A stretch of DNA of 64,000 bases from Nephrocerus scutellatus (Eukaryota > Arthropoda > Insecta > Diptera > Pipunculidae): positions 60,691,623 through 60,755,622 of the forward strand of contig OX352765.1 in the NCBI GenBank assembly GCA_947095585.1. The letters run 5' to 3'. The translations under genes were made by a program, and so were the position numbers. Positions 10,501-25,500 of the stretch are shown here, in pieces. Every line of letters starts with the position of its first letter. Positions within the stretch are counted from its first letter, which is position 1. The notes under the pieces were generated by a model. It had not been told where the DNA came from and made no database searches. It saw only the letters and a program-made list of their open reading frames with translations.

Positions 10501-13500
10501 CATCTCAACACAAGCACACCAACAAGCTCGCCAACAAGAAACATTACATCAACTACTCTGTTAAGGCAATAGATGGCTCTTTGATCCTTATGGAGGAACA
10601 ACAATTAACCCGCTGGACAGAACATTTTAATAATGTTTTGAATTGTACTTCGCCAGGCACGTCCATCAACCCACATATGCACCCTAATAGGCTACTGAAC
10701 ATCATCGTCGCCACTCCTTCGTTGGATGAGATAAGGACAACAATTCGTTCACTGCAATCAGGTAAAGCAGCTGGCAATGACAACATCTACGCAGAACTCC
10801 TCCAAGCCGACGTCGAGTTAACTACGCGAAGATTGCATGCGATATATCAAGATATTTGGGAATCTGAATCCATTCCGTCGTTTTTAAAAGAAGGCTTAAT
10901 AGTCAAACTCCCCAAGAAAGGTGATTTGAGCAATTGCGAAAACTGAAGAGGAATTACCCTGCTAAACACCATAAACAAAGTGATCTCCTCTATAATAGCT
11001 AGGCGCTTACAGAATGCGTTAGAGCCAATTTTAAGAAATGAACAAGCAGGATTTCGCCCAACCGTTCTTGTACTGATCAAATTAACACCCTGCGTATAAT
11101 CATTGAACAGTCAGTTGAGTATCGCTCTCCTCTGTATATGGTTTTTGTAGATTTTAAACGCGCTTTTGATAGCGTAGGCCGAAACATGATGTGGCAGATT
11201 TTGTCCAGCTATGGTGTTCCGGAAAAAATCATTAACATGGAGCGAAAATTAAACTCACTAGAATTCCACGCTAACAAAGTGGGTTTAAAAATTAACGTCT
11301 CAAAAACAAAATTACTTCGCGTTAACGCTAGTGGAACATGTGATCTCTCGATTGACGGTCATCAGATAGAGGAAGTCGATAAGTTTTGTTATTTGGGCAG
11401 CTGGATGTCAAAAAATGGTGGTGCTGACTCGGATGTGTGCTCTCATGTAAACAAGGCGCGACACTCCTATAGTATGCTAAATAATATCTGGAACTCCTCG
11501 CAAATCTCCCGGAATCTAAAGCTAATGATCTTCAGATCTAAGATTCTCTCAGTACTCTTGTATGGCTGCGAAACGTGGAAAGTCACAGAGTCAATTGTGA
11601 CGCGCCTCCAAGTTTTCGTGAACAAGTGCTTAAGGAGGATACTGAGAATAAGATGGCCGGACGTTATCACCAATCAAGACTTGCGGAGAGTAACACAGCA
11701 GGAAGCAATCGCGATCACCATCAGACGACGAAAATGGAGCTGGATCGGCCACACTCTGAGAAAGCCAGCGGACGACATTACGAAACTAGCGCTCGACTTT
11801 TTTCTACATTTACATTTTTTTTAAATGTTATGTTACCTACAATTTTTTTTTTCTTTTTTTGGGTAGGATTCTTAAATAACTAATTTCTTAAGTTGAATAA
11901 ATTTAGTAGTTACGAACTCTATTTTTTATTTTTGTTTCTTGTTTGCTATGAATGAGTATTAGCTTGGATTTTATTTACGTTGAATAATTATTACTCAATT
12001 TTTATTTACTATGGATAATTACAATTTTGTTGTAAGATTTTTACTTTGATTAGCCAATGTCTTAATTTTAATTAAATTTAGGTTTATTATTTAATTTTTA
12101 CTACGAACAATTAACTTACATTATTGGGGCATAGAAGTAATTTGATCTTTATTATTGTGATCTCTAATCCTAGTACTTATTCTTATTCTATCTATTATTC
12201 TTATTCTTAATACTTCCTAATGTTTATGATATTAATTCTAAATATACTTATTTCTATCCTATTCTATGGCATGCGCAAGCTCTCTCCCTTCTTTTCTTTT
12301 TTTGGAAAAAAAAAATTATATTTTAGTCTAAACTAAATAAAAATTGTTTTAATATATGTATATACATAAAATTTCTTTAATCGGTTTTTATGGACCTTCG
12401 TTTTCTTTCCCTCGTATTTGATTTCGCAGTTTACTCCTTCTTCAGATAACACTTCATATGGCCCTATGTAATTAGGATCCAGTTTTATTTTATTATCATT
12501 TCTTAACAAAACTAAACTACCTACTTCAAAACTAGTTTGTTTACTTCTAGCCTTCCTATCGTAGTCAGTTTTCCTATTGTTTTTTCTGTCTAGAAGTGTA
12601 TCTCTCGTATCTCTATGAGCGATTTGTAACTTTTCTCTTAAGTCAATTACGTAATCCTCGTAGTTGTATCTTGGTTCTACATGTCTTGTTAAGTTTGAAG
12701 GTAACGTACATCGTCGACCGAATACTAATTCAAATGGTGTATACCCTGTTTCAGTATGTACTGTGATGTTGTAACAAAATACGTAATATGGTATCCAAGT
12801 ACACCAGTCGGTATGCTTATCGGATACATAGCTCCTGAGGTATGTTCCGAGAACCTTATGGGAATTTTCTAACGCTCCTATACTTTCGTGATGGTAGGCT
12901 GTAGATAGTAATTGTTCTATTTTCAATAATTTGCACATATCCTTTAAAATTTTGTTTATAAATTCTGTTCCTTGATCAGAGGCTACAGTTTTTGGAACTC
13001 CATATCTAAGGATGAACATTCTACTAGACCTTTAGCTACTGTACCAGCTTCCTTATTTCGAATTGGAATAGCTTCCGTGAATTTGGTCAGTTCGTCTTGT
13101 AAAGTCCTTGAAAGTAGCCCATAACAACACTAGTTATGTTATGATATAAACGTCTTTTGTTATTTACTACAATCACAGCGAACACATTGCGCATGAGCAA
13201 GAATTCTCTTTTGTTTGTCGTTTGTGATTTCTGCTTCTCTCTCGATTTAGCAGTAAAACCGGTTTGGACGCGTGAAAAATTTATTTCTTTGTTATTTACT
13301 GCAGTCACAGCGAATACACATTCTCACATTTCTGCTTCTCTCTCGATTTAGCAAAAAAAAACCCGTTTAGACGCGTGAAAAATAGCGTACACGACTCGCA
13401 GAAAAGTGCTCATCGTGTTATGATATAAACGTCTTTTGTTATTTACTACAATCTCAGCGAACACATTGCGCATGAGCAAGAGTTCTCTTTTGTTTGTCGT

Positions 13501-16500
13501 TTGTGATTTCTGCTTCTCTCTCGGTTTAGCAGAAAAACCGGTTTGGACGCGTGAAAAAATCATTTCTTTGTTATTTACTGCAGTCACAGCGAACACACAT
13601 TCTCACATTTCTGCTTATCTCTCGATTTAGCAAAAAAAACCGGTTTGGACGCGTGAAAAATAGCGTACACGACTCGCAGAAAAGTGCTCATCGTGCTCGT
13701 TAGATTGCCAAACTCGGCTACCGCCTCGTTCGTCAAGCTTCGACCTCGCACCATAAACTCCACTTTCCTTGCTCGTTCTGTAATATACTATTGTTTAATC
13801 GTTTTTATCATGCGGTTTATTCCTGCATGTCCACTTGTTGGTAATATATGATAATCGTTGAGCAATATTTTCTTTTTATGAGGATCAGTAATTTCTATAC
13901 ATTTATTTATTAGGTGCACCTTTTTTTATTACTTTTACTTTTCGTAAACATATCTCCTAAGATTTTTTGCAACTCGCGAATATTGTATTCTCGACGGCCG
14001 TCTTCGAGATTCCTAATTTCTTCTTTTGTAATGTATAATTTATTAATTGATAATGGTCCGCAGATGCGATGCACGTCCCTCGACAACAAATCGCAAAATG
14101 ATGTCGATCGGGTTGTAGTGCCATCCTTGTCCCTTCTTAGGAGTATACAATTCTTCACTGGGACGTATGCCAAAACTTTGTTGGGTCCCAGGATTATATC
14201 TTTATCTTTTATTTGATATTCCCCGTCCTTGAAACTGTGGCATATTTTTAGCTCAGGTATTTTATTTCCATGCTCTGGTGGCTTGAGTAGCTCAGTAATT
14301 ATACGATTATTTTCTTCTGCTTCTGTTTCCCGTCTGTCCGTTAGATTTTTCTGTATTGACTTCTCTGCTTGTGTTTTAGATCTTGTTACGACACATACGT
14401 GTAGTTCTTTAAGTTGGTCAGAATCCCATTTAATGCAACTTAAAGCGTCAGCTGTGCAATTATCTTTTCCGGGTGTATATTCAATGTGAAAATTATATTC
14501 TTCTAGTAGCAGTCTGTATTGTGTTAATATACTTGAGGGTTCTTTAAGGGAAAAAAGGTAAACTAATGGTCTGTGGTCTGTTATAATTTTGAATTTCCGT
14601 CCAAACAAATATGGTCGGTAGTGTTTTATCGCCCATACTATTGCCAGTAACTCTTTTTCGATAGTGCTGTAATTCTTCTCGGCACTACTCAGAGTTTTAC
14701 TCGCATAAGCAATAGGTTTGTCATCGAAATTGGACAATACAGCACGTAAAATGAATTCTTTGTCGAAATTTGGGAATTGTAAAATTTGGGGACTAGTAAG
14801 GATTGTTTTAATAAGTTGAAAAGATTTTTTACAGTTTTGATTAAAATTGAATTCTACGTTTTTTCTAAGTAATTTGTTGAGTGGGATGGCTATTGTGGCA
14901 AAGTTTGGAATAAATTTACGGTAGTAATTAGCGAATCCTACGATTCTTCTTACACCGTCTGCATTTGTTAGGGGTAGGATAATTGCTCATTGCTGCGGAA
15001 TCTGTTGGATCTGAGTTAATTCCCTTTTTGGAAATAATGTTTCCTATATACAATACTTCTTTTCGTAGGAAGGCACACTTTCCTGGATGAATTTTTAGGT
15101 TTACTTCCCTTAGTCGTTTGAACACGTCTATCAGATTTTTGTTATGATCTATGAGGCTCTTACCAAACACTATTAGGTCATCAAGGTAAACGAAACAGCG
15201 CGAGTACGTAAGTCCGGCCATCGCTATTGACATCATCCTTGAGAATTTGCTTGGAGAGATTTTTAGTCCCATTGGTAGTCGTTTTAGCTGATAGTGACTG
15301 CTGTCATAGGTCTACTTTTTGGTTCCAATTCCATTTGGTAGTATCCTTGACTTAAATCAATACATGAAAAATATATAAATGTCACTAATATTGGTTAACG
15401 GGAATTTATCGTCTTCTATTCTCTCATTTACGTTCCTGTAATCTATAACCATTCGGAACGGGATCTCTCTTTTTTGGTACTACGAGTATCGGAGAGTTCC
15501 AAACGGATACTGAAGGTTCTATTATGTCATTTTCTAGCATGTTGTCTATTTCGTTTTTTATATCCTGTTTTTGTGTATGTGGTAGTGGGTAGGGTTTTGT
15601 AAATTTTGGTGTCGCTCCCTCTTTTAGTGTTATATCTGCTTGTCCTATGCGAGTGTAAGTAAGTTTGTCTCCTTCCAAGTGAAAAATATCGTGGAATTTT
15701 GTGCATATTGACTCGATTTCAGTTCTCTCCTCATTATTCAGTGTATCAAAATTAATTTCGCTTAGGAACTTTTTTATTCTCGTGCTTGGTACAGCGTCCT
15801 CCTTTTTGTACTGTAAAACGTAATGCTCGGATACTGGGAATGATATTGGTTTCTATTTGGTGTGCCCATTTAAGGTTTACAGCAGTTTCGCGAGTGTTGA
15901 GAATTTTGATTGCGATTTTTCCTTGTATGGCCGTGATCCAGCCATGTAAACATCTTTGCACAATTGTTGAGGATAGAATATTCTGGAATCTATATGCTTT
16001 GTATTCACCCAATATGTAGCTTCACATCTTGGAGACACGGTTATGTTATTTAAACTATGTTGTACACATATCGGTACCGAAAGCTGTCTGTTGTTAATTT
16101 TAAAATTTAAATGTAAGATTTCTAGATCGATTATCGCACCAAACTCCATTAAGAAGTTAGCTCTAATAATACCATCGACGGGTATCGGGAAGGAATCGGG
16201 TACTACATGGATTTCGTACGGAATGCTGTTCTTCCCTTAATGTAAGGTGCTAGTACAGGTGCCCTTTGAACGTAGATTCCCTGCTATACCTATAATGTTC
16301 GTACTATAGTTTTTTTCTATTGGTATAATTCCCTACGGAACTTTTTATTACGCAAATGGATGCTCCGGTGTCTAGTAAGCATTGTATGACTTTGTTATTG
16401 TTAGATTCTATTTGTACGTAAGGGCCGTTTTCTATCCCCGTCGTATATATGGTACTTGGTATGTCGGGATTTATAGACTCTCCTCCGAAGGGTCGGCTAT

Positions 16501-19500
16501 CCCCTCGGTGGGTTGTTCGTTTCCCAATGCTCTTACCCTTTGGTTTTTAGTTGGGTTACCATTGGTTGTCCTACTATTATCATTTTTATTTATATTTCTA
16601 TTCGAGACGTAGTTCCTATTATCGTAACCCTGTCGGTAGTTGTTATTCTGGTAGCTTGCTCTATTGCGGTTATCAGAATTGCTCTGTGGAATTACTCTGT
16701 TATTATTATTATGGTAAGAGTTGTAATTATTGGTCATGTTATTGTCGTTCCGTCCCCTAGAGTTTTGTCCTCTGAAATTTTGCTCTCTAAAGTTTTGTCC
16801 TCTAAAGTTCTGGTCTCTAAAGTTCTGATCTCTAAAGTTCAGGTTATAGTTGAGATAGTTAACCGAGGAATTTGTTGACCCCTGGTCTATTTCCAGCAAG
16901 TGCTGTGCCGCTTCTTGAAAAGTCGTGTGTCTGGCGCTGTCGAGTATAATACGTAGTCTGTCATTCACCCCCTTTTTTAGTTAGGCTTATCCCCTTCGAT
17001 CATTGGCTGTGGTTAATGTTGCTCGGGTGCTTTCACCATGGCAAGCTACTTCCAGTTCTGTCATTTTGGTTACTAATGTTTCGATGTCCGTGACGAAATC
17101 TCGTATAGGTCGGTTTCCCTGATGTGTCCTACTAAGTTTTGTTTGTATTAGTTCTATGGTTTCTTTTGGTCCGCATTTTTCCGCTTTTTTTAGTTGTGCA
17201 AAATCTTCTGGTTTTTTTTGCGGTCGGGGTGAGTGTATCGTAATAGAACTCGATACTGTTTAAAAAGTCCCTGATGTTTTCCAGTGTTTTACTTTCTTCT
17301 TCACACGTAAGTGTTGGTAGCTTCTGAGCGAAGCTGAAACTAAATTCGTCCGTCATTTTATTTGAAAGTCCTTGTTATCGAAAAGAGTTTCATCTAGGTC
17401 TGTAGCTATAGTTTGTGCTTGTTCAAAAATTTCATGAATTTGTTCTAATCTTGGCTTAGCTGATTCCTTAGATCTTTTTTTGTTAGGGCTATATTTTCTA
17501 AGGTTTTTTACTATTTTATACAGATTTTCTGTAAGAGAACCGAGATTTTCCATAGAGTTTTAATAAATTGGTACTCCAAAAATTTAAGATATGAAAGTGA
17601 ATAAAAAAAATATTTATTTTTATACTAATAGTCTCCTACCTATTATGTTTTGTTTTATTATCTCTTTTTTAATGACCTTATTTACTTTTTTGCTTATTAT
17701 CTTGCGAATGTAGTTCAACCCTAGGATTATTATTATTACTAGCAAAACAGTTACTATGTCTATTCCATAGTTCATTGTTTCGTTATTTTTATTGGTCTGA
17801 GGTCCATTGTTATTCACAATGACCTCTTCGACTTTTGACTGGGTTTTTTGTTGAAAAGGTAAGAAGTTCGAGTGAAAAAGTTAAATAATAATTCAGGATT
17901 TTTATGATTTGATACTATACGTTTTTATTGAAAGCATAACTCTGTATATACACTGCCCGACAACCGATTAGCGCCCCTATTCTTCTTGCAGGAGCTTGTT
18001 GCAGAACGACAAATGTTATTTAAAAAAGTCCCAATGTAAACGCGAATGAAAAACGGCAAATGTTATTTAAAAAAGTCCCAATGTAAACGGGTTTGCTGCT
18101 CAACTCGTCGTCATTAAAAATGCTGTAGAGTCTGTTGTGTTCACCCAATGCCGTGAATAACACCTTAAATAATGCAGTTGCAAGTATGCAGGCGAGATTG
18201 GATGCAATGGAGAATATTTTTAGAAGAACCATGGGACGTCTCCATACAACTGTACAACAGAAATTCGACGAATTTCGAAAACTGCCAACGCCTACAAAGG
18301 AGCTTGAAAGGAAATGCTTATGAAACGGTTAAGTGCCTCCTAATCCATCCAGATAACGTTTCAGCGATGATGGAACAACTTAAATTTCGCTTTGGTAGAC
18401 TAGAAATATTGCTAGTCAACTGCGCGAAATTCGTGAAGTTCCGACAAAAGGGGAATCGAATGTAGCAAAATTGATACCATTTGCGACAAAGGCTAAAAAT
18501 CTTATGCGTTTCTACAGGCAGCCAATGCACATCACCATATAGCCAAATCCAACTCTTTTGGAGGAGCTTCTTGCCAAATTGCCTGTCAGTAAGAAAATTG
18601 AATGGGCTAGGCATTCTGCGCCAATAAGACCTTACCCAACCGTTTTGGACTTTAGCAACTGGTTAAATGAAGTCGCCAACATCATATGCACAATTCCGAA
18701 ATTAAACATCGAACAATCAGATCGAAAAAGACGTGCGGTCATGCACACCCATTTAGCCACAGACGCAAGGTCTGATGAATGTTCCATTTGTCAAAGGGAA
18801 CACAAAATTTATAATTGCCAGCTGTTTCTAAGCAAAAATGTTGCCGAAAGATGGGTTGAAGTAAAACGAGCTAAGCTTTGCTTTTAATGTCTAGTAAAAG
18901 GGCATATTACACTAGATTGTCTCCCCGGAAACAGTGCCCCTTTAAAGGAAAAATCACAATAAATTATTGCACGAAGTCTACGCTGACAATTTGCAGCCTC
19001 CAAAGTCGAATTCCGAACCTTTGCAAGCAGTTCTAAGTTGTAACACCAAGCGCAACCAACGCAAATTGCTATTCCGTATTGTGCCAGTGACTCTACGTCT
19101 ACATGGACCAGACAATCAGATTTCGACCTTCGCACTTCTCGATGAAGGCTCGTCTGTAACTTTGATCGACAACTCATTAGCCGAAGAATTAGGATTAAAA
19201 GGAAATCGCAGTAGTCTGGAACCAAAATGGATTGGTGGGAGAGCTGCGAAGGAAAAAAACAATGCAGGTCAACGTGCGCATAAGCGGAGTCGGAAAAAAA
19301 GAAAATTACGTATTGCGTGACGTACACGCTGTACAAAATCTCGAATTAGCAGTCCAAAGCTTCCAGAGGTCCGACCTTGGAATAAATACGACGCATTCAA
19401 TTTGGTCTTGATAATTGCCTTGACTTGAGTGTGTGTCAACCGAAACGATTCTACTACAACCTGATGGACCATTTGCCGCCAACACCAAGCTTGGTTGGGT

Positions 19501-22500
19501 AGTTTTTGGAGCAACCGGAGGAAAGCCAACTCAGCCAATGTCATGCTTTCTAGTTAACACTTTGAGTAATGACTCATTACATAATTTAGTAGAGGAGTAC
19601 TTCACGACCGAGAATTTTGGTGTTCGTCCAGCGCCTATCATAGAAGGGGATGAAGACATACGAGCACGTAAGATTTTGAAGAAAACAACGAAGAAAATTG
19701 AAGGCAGATTTCAGACTGGTCTTTTGTGGAGAGATGAAAATATCGTACTACCTGACAGCTTTGCTATGGCCGAAAAAAGACTAGCCAACATTAAAAAGGA
19801 AATGAAGCTCGACTTAGTATTTGCTGATGCCTATAAGGCAGCCATTAATGGATATATTAAAAAGGGATACGCGCGCATTCTGCCACGTGATGAGGTTAGC
19901 CTATTTCACCCAAGGACGTGGTATTTGCCGCACTTCGCCGCAACGAATGTGAATAAGCCGAAAAAATTGCGTCTCGTTTTCGATGCTGCAGCCACGGTCG
20001 AAAAAGTCTCACTAAACTTGTTTCTACTTAAAGGGCCACAGGAGTATCAACCGCTTCCGTCGGTTCTCTTCAACTTTCGCATTGGTTCAATCGCTGTGTG
20101 CGGGGAAATCAAGGAGATGTTCCATCAGGTCGTCATCCAGCCAGAAGATAGGTGTGCCCAGCGATTTCTATGGCGCGATGGCCACGAAGATCGTCCTCCA
20201 GACATATACGAGATGAGCGTAATGACATTTGGTGCAGCATGCTCACCGTGCGCCGCACAGTACGTCAAGGTCGAAAACGCCAAACAGCATACTCAATGTG
20301 ATCCACGTGCTATTAAAGCTATTTTAAAGCATCACTACGTCGATGACTTCGTGGACAGTTTTGAGTCAGACGATATAGCCGTCGGCATAACCAAACAAGT
20401 CAAAGAAATCCATGCAGATGCTGGTTTGAGTTGCCTGGATTCACCTCCAATTCAAAGGAAGTCGCCAATGGCCGTCAAGACATTATTGCCGTCTGTGACG
20501 ACGACCACGTTACTAAAAGAGTTTTGGATAAGGTATGGCATCCAGGGAGCGATACGTTTCACTATCGGATAAAATTCAATCGTGTCGCAGAAGAAGTTAT
20601 TCCTGGACGTAGGGTTCCTACAATACGGGAATTGTTAGGCATCGTTATGTCCGTTTTCGACACTCTCGGACCACTGAGTCATTTCATGATAACTGCTAAA
20701 CTGATCATGCGGGAAGTTTGGAAATACGATGTGAAATGGGATGATCCCATTCCTGATAACTTTAATTCTGCGTGGATACACTGGAGAGGAAACATCAATA
20801 GTATAGCTCATTTGGAGATTCCACGGTACTACTTTACAAATGGACTACCGAAAGAATTGCAACTTCATGTTTTTGTGGACGCCAGCGAGGTTGCATTTGC
20901 CGCTGCTGTATATTGGAGGATAACAAATGCCGATGATGGAGTTGACGTCGTACTTGTATGTGCCAAAACAAGATGCGTGCCACAAAAATCTCTGACCGTG
21001 CCCAGACTTGAGCTGCAGGCCGCAGTGCTCGGAGTTCGATTGATGCAAACTGTTCTACAAGAACATGATTTGGTAGTAAATAATTTCATATTATGGAGTG
21101 ATTCGTCTTCGGTTGTTAAGTGGATTCAGTCCAGAAATCGCCGATATAAGCCTTTCGTCGCCAACCGAATCAACAAAATTTTAAATGCTACGGAGGTTAG
21201 GAACTGGAGATGGCTGCCTACTCAGCACAACGTCGCCGATGATGCCACAAGGTCACGCCGTAAAATCGATTTCAGCCATGAAAACCACTGGTTTGTCGGC
21301 CCAGAGTTTCTAAAGGCATCTCCTGAGGAATGGCTTTCCGGAATCGAATATTGCCCTACGCCCGCTGAGGAAAGCTAAACTTTAAACAACTACACATTAT
21401 TAGCCTATGATAATCCTTTGTTCGATTTTAGTCGCTTTTCATCGTTCAACAAGTTGAAAAGGTCAATTGCTTGGGTGCTCAGAATGTGCAAAACTAAGTC
21501 TAAGCTAGGAAATACGCATGCGCTGACCGTGACTGAATTGGACGCGGCTGAAAAGGTTATTATCCGCTATGTTCAATCCCAAGCTTTCTCAATGGAAATT
21601 CGATGCATTGGAAAGGGTATATCCCTTTCGAAGGGTTCGTTGTTGAAAAGGTAAGAAGTTCGAGTGAAAAAGTTAATAATAATTCAGGATTTTTATGATT
21701 TGATACTATACGATTTTATTGAAATCGTGTGTATTTCTTAAACAGCAAAAAGTAAGTGAAAATATTTTTGGAATTAATGATAACAAAAATGTAAAGTCAT
21801 GGATGACTTGATCAGAAACAAGTGAACAAGTGAATAATAAAACCCGCTAACAGCAATTGCATTTCAACACTCCTCCTCAATTAATTTGGCGGACAAGTAT
21901 TCGTTTCGACATAAAGCAAGCATGCAATCGCTGATCTATATTGATCGTTAGTCAACAGCATTTCCTCGCACGGGTCCGTACGATACGTTGAACTTAGTGG
22001 TGTTTCCTGGCCTTTTGCGTTGGCCAGACCAAACTTCTTTACAACGCTTTCGATGTACTTTTCCTGATCGAGTTTGAAAACGTTCCTCCCCGGCTTGATG
22101 CGAATCCCTAGATAATTGTGCACTTCTCCGAGGCCCTCAATGGCGAAATGCTTATTGATCACATCAAGGAGGAACTTGATGCGTGTTCGGTTGTTGCTCG
22201 CCACCAAGATGTCATCGACGTATACCAATACGTAGATTGCATCTTCCATTTCTTCCGAGATGTATAGGCAGTTGTCCGCCTCACTCTGCACGAGCTTTGC
22301 GCTTACCAGTACGTCATGTAGCGTTTTGTTCCCCACACGTGCAGACAGCTTCAAGCCATAGATGCTTTTCTTCAATTTACATACCTTTCCTTCCTGTCCG
22401 TCTTTTATAAAACCAGGTGCTTGTTTCATGTAAATCTCCTCCTGAAGATCACCATTAAAGAATGCCGTTTTCGCGTCAAAATGATGCACCAGCATTGCAC

Positions 22501-25500
22501 GGGCAGCTGCGACTGCATCATCATCATCTGCATCATAGCATCATCTGAAATATTGTGTGCCTTGCAACGGGTGCGAAAACTTGATCATAATCTGTTCCAT
22601 ATTGTTGACTAAAACCTTGGGCTGCCTTGAATTTCTTCACATTTCCTTCTTGATCGTTTTTCAACTTGTAAACCCACTTGCAGCCTACCAAATTCTTGCC
22701 AGTTGGGAAATCAACAAGATTCCATGCCTTGTTCCGATGCATTGAATTAATTTCATCGTTCATAGCAACGATCCATTGATTCTTCTCTGCCGAAGAAATT
22801 GCATTTTTGTACGATGTTGGTTCACTGTTGAGTGTAATGCAAATGTCTTGGTAGCGTTCCGACGGAACACCAAAATTTGCTTTTGTGGAACGACGTATTT
22901 CATTCCCGATGTCTGGTGGTTCTTCCACCACAGTTGAATCATGCGCATCTTCGAACTCATCAGCTTCAGAGCCAAATTCTTGATGCTCCTCCTGACAATC
23001 TTTCTGAGCTTTAATCTGAGCTTTGTTTGCTAGACTAAATTGAAAATGATTATTGTGATTACCTGGTGGAATTTCGGACTGTTCAATCCGTTGATCTTCT
23101 GACTCCGCAAAGGTGACAACATTAACGAATTTTACATCCCTCGAGATGACCACAATTCGTTTGGATGGTACGTAGCACCGATACGCTTTCGCTTCTGTAT
23201 CATGGCCCATGAACTTTGCTTCGACTGCCTTGATGTCGAGTTTGCGTCGTTTCTCATCTGGTACCTTCACGAAACATGCCGCCCCGAATCGCTTCAAATG
23301 TGTGTATACCTACTTACGTCCATACCAATATTCGTGGGGGGTCTTTTCCAAAATACGATTGGGCAAACGATTCTGCATAAAATTTTCCGTCACCACTGCT
23401 TCGCCCCAGAAATGTTTTTCTAATTGGGCATGCTTCGAGCCATTTCAAGCAATGAACGGTTTTTCCTTTCTGCGACACCATTTTGCTGAGGTGAATACGG
23501 GGTAGTACGCTGAACCCTGATGCCTTCTGAGTTCAAATAGTTTACAAACTTATTTCCCACGTATTTGCCACCTCCGTCGCTTCGGAATGCCTTGATGCCA
23601 TGACCGAATTGATTTTTCATCAACTGATGAATTTCTTTAAATTTGACAATAGCTTCTGATTTGTCATGCAGCAGATAAACCGTGGTTTATCTAGAATAGT
23701 CATCGATAAAGGTTAAAATGTATCGCTTACCACGGGGTGTTTTCGTTTGCATTGGACCACAGAGATTACTGTGGATGAGATCCAAGCACTGCTTCCGATA
23801 TCGATGTTGATTGTTTCGGGAAAGATTTTCTTGTCATTTTTCCTTCGATGCAAGCTTTGCAGTGCTCTCCGCAAACTGAGGTACAAGTCCCAAGTGTCAT
23901 CCCATTAGCAATTTCCATTGACGGGATCTTCTTCACGATGTCTATATCTACTATACGGTGCCAACCGTGAATACAATGTCGTTGCACATCCACCGCTATG
24001 TTCACCTGCTGTTTGCTGGTTTGCATTTCATACAACCGACCATTTAAAATTCCAACGCCGACCTGACGTTTGTTGTCTTGAGTACGAATTTTACATGTCA
24101 TTCCTGAGAAATTCACTCGAAAACCCTTTTCTGCGAGCTTCTTGACTGAGATGAGATTTGTGCCAATCGATGGAATGTACAGCACGTCCGCCATTTGCGC
24201 AGATGTTACCTCACCGGTACTGTTGATAAAATTCTGACGAATCTTGCCTTGACCCGAATATTCTTCAGTGACGATGTTCTTTACGACGCCTACGTTGATG
24301 TCCTTTTCAGGCCTTGATTCAAGCGCTAGCACCAACCCGTCGTAACTTTTCGGTAGCGAATTCATGAGTATCGCGCTCATCAAAGATTCTGGTTCGAGTT
24401 TGCCGAGAGCCAACAATTTCTGGAACATTTCTGTCATTGAATTGACGTGTTGTTGAATATCATTTCCTAGTTCGCCATTTTTCCGACGATTTCGAATTTT
24501 ATTGCCCGGCGTGTCACGCTCATGAACATCCTTCAATGCTTTCCACGCACCTTTTGCCGTGTCGATAGTCCTGATATGCATTATTTGTGCATCGTCGACA
24601 GACAACCGCATGTACGTCAAAGCTTCGTGGTCGCTTTTATCCCAAGACGAAGCTGCAACCGCATTTTCTGCTCCTTCTGGTTTGTCCTCATTAATTGCCT
24701 TCCACAATCCTTTATGCCTTAAATTTCCATACGGAATTTAAATAATTCGTATCGTCCAACAACTTGATTGTGCACTGTGTGCTATCTTGGTTCAACACCA
24801 CCGCCATGACGATCAAATTTCAATTGAATTTCCAAATACCAAAATACTTTTATACCCGGTGAGATTGTTTTGCATTTCAACATTTTTCCCATTTTTTTTT
24901 AATTAAAACTGTTTAAAGTGCTAAAATTTTATTTAATTAATATTATTTTTTTTTTGAAGAAAATTATTAAATCTAAATTTATGTATTATTCCTCCTCGTC
25001 TGATGACTTTCGTTGTCCATTTTTGGTAGTTTCGCTTGTGGTAGTTTTGTCAAATTTCTTTGATGGTGATAGTACAGCTTCAACTTCGACTGCTGGCTTC
25101 TTCAATTTCTGTCGTCGTCTGTACTCCTCTATTGACAGTGGCTTTGGTCCCACCTGGTCCTGTTCCACTGGAATCTCGGGCTGGAGCAGGGCTTGTGCTT
25201 TCCTGATGTAATCAGCCGCAAGTGCAAGTTTCTCTTGCTGTCGTTCGTTGGACGACATGTACGAAGATTTAAAAGACTTTGATAAATAACGGCGACTTAG
25301 AAAAATTATTTTTCTTGATAAATAACGACTTAGAAAAATTATTCTTGCTCGACGATAAAAAAAAAAGACTTACGTATATGAAAAATTATTTCAGTACTCA
25401 GTATTAAGCCAGAATCTGGCAGGATCGCCATATAAAGTTGTCCTAATTTGTTGGAACAACTTTGCTGCTAATTTTTTGAAGGATTTAGATACCAAGCTCG

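Noticed and set aside
13436..13630. Repeated small ORFs (MLFTTI/SANTLRMSK) in both strands of the tandem repeat
   Set aside because: They follow from the duplicated 278-bp unit and have no homology or coding features.
13138..13695. Possible CRISPR-like direct repeats
   Set aside because: Only two long near-identical units without unique spacers, in an insect genome context. No CRISPR array is present in the window.
16513..16878. 121-residue Val/Ile/Leu-rich plus-strand frame resembling a membrane protein
   Set aside because: Antisense of the repeated QNFR/Asn-rich gag tail. The repeated VLSSKVL pattern mirrors the gag repeats.
17928..21636. The repeated 78 bp at 17849 and 21641 as LTRs of the BEL fragment
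   Set aside because: The repeat is the terminal part of the copia LTR (ends CTTTTCAACA, adjoining the copia polypurine tract), too short and placed wrongly to be a BEL LTR.
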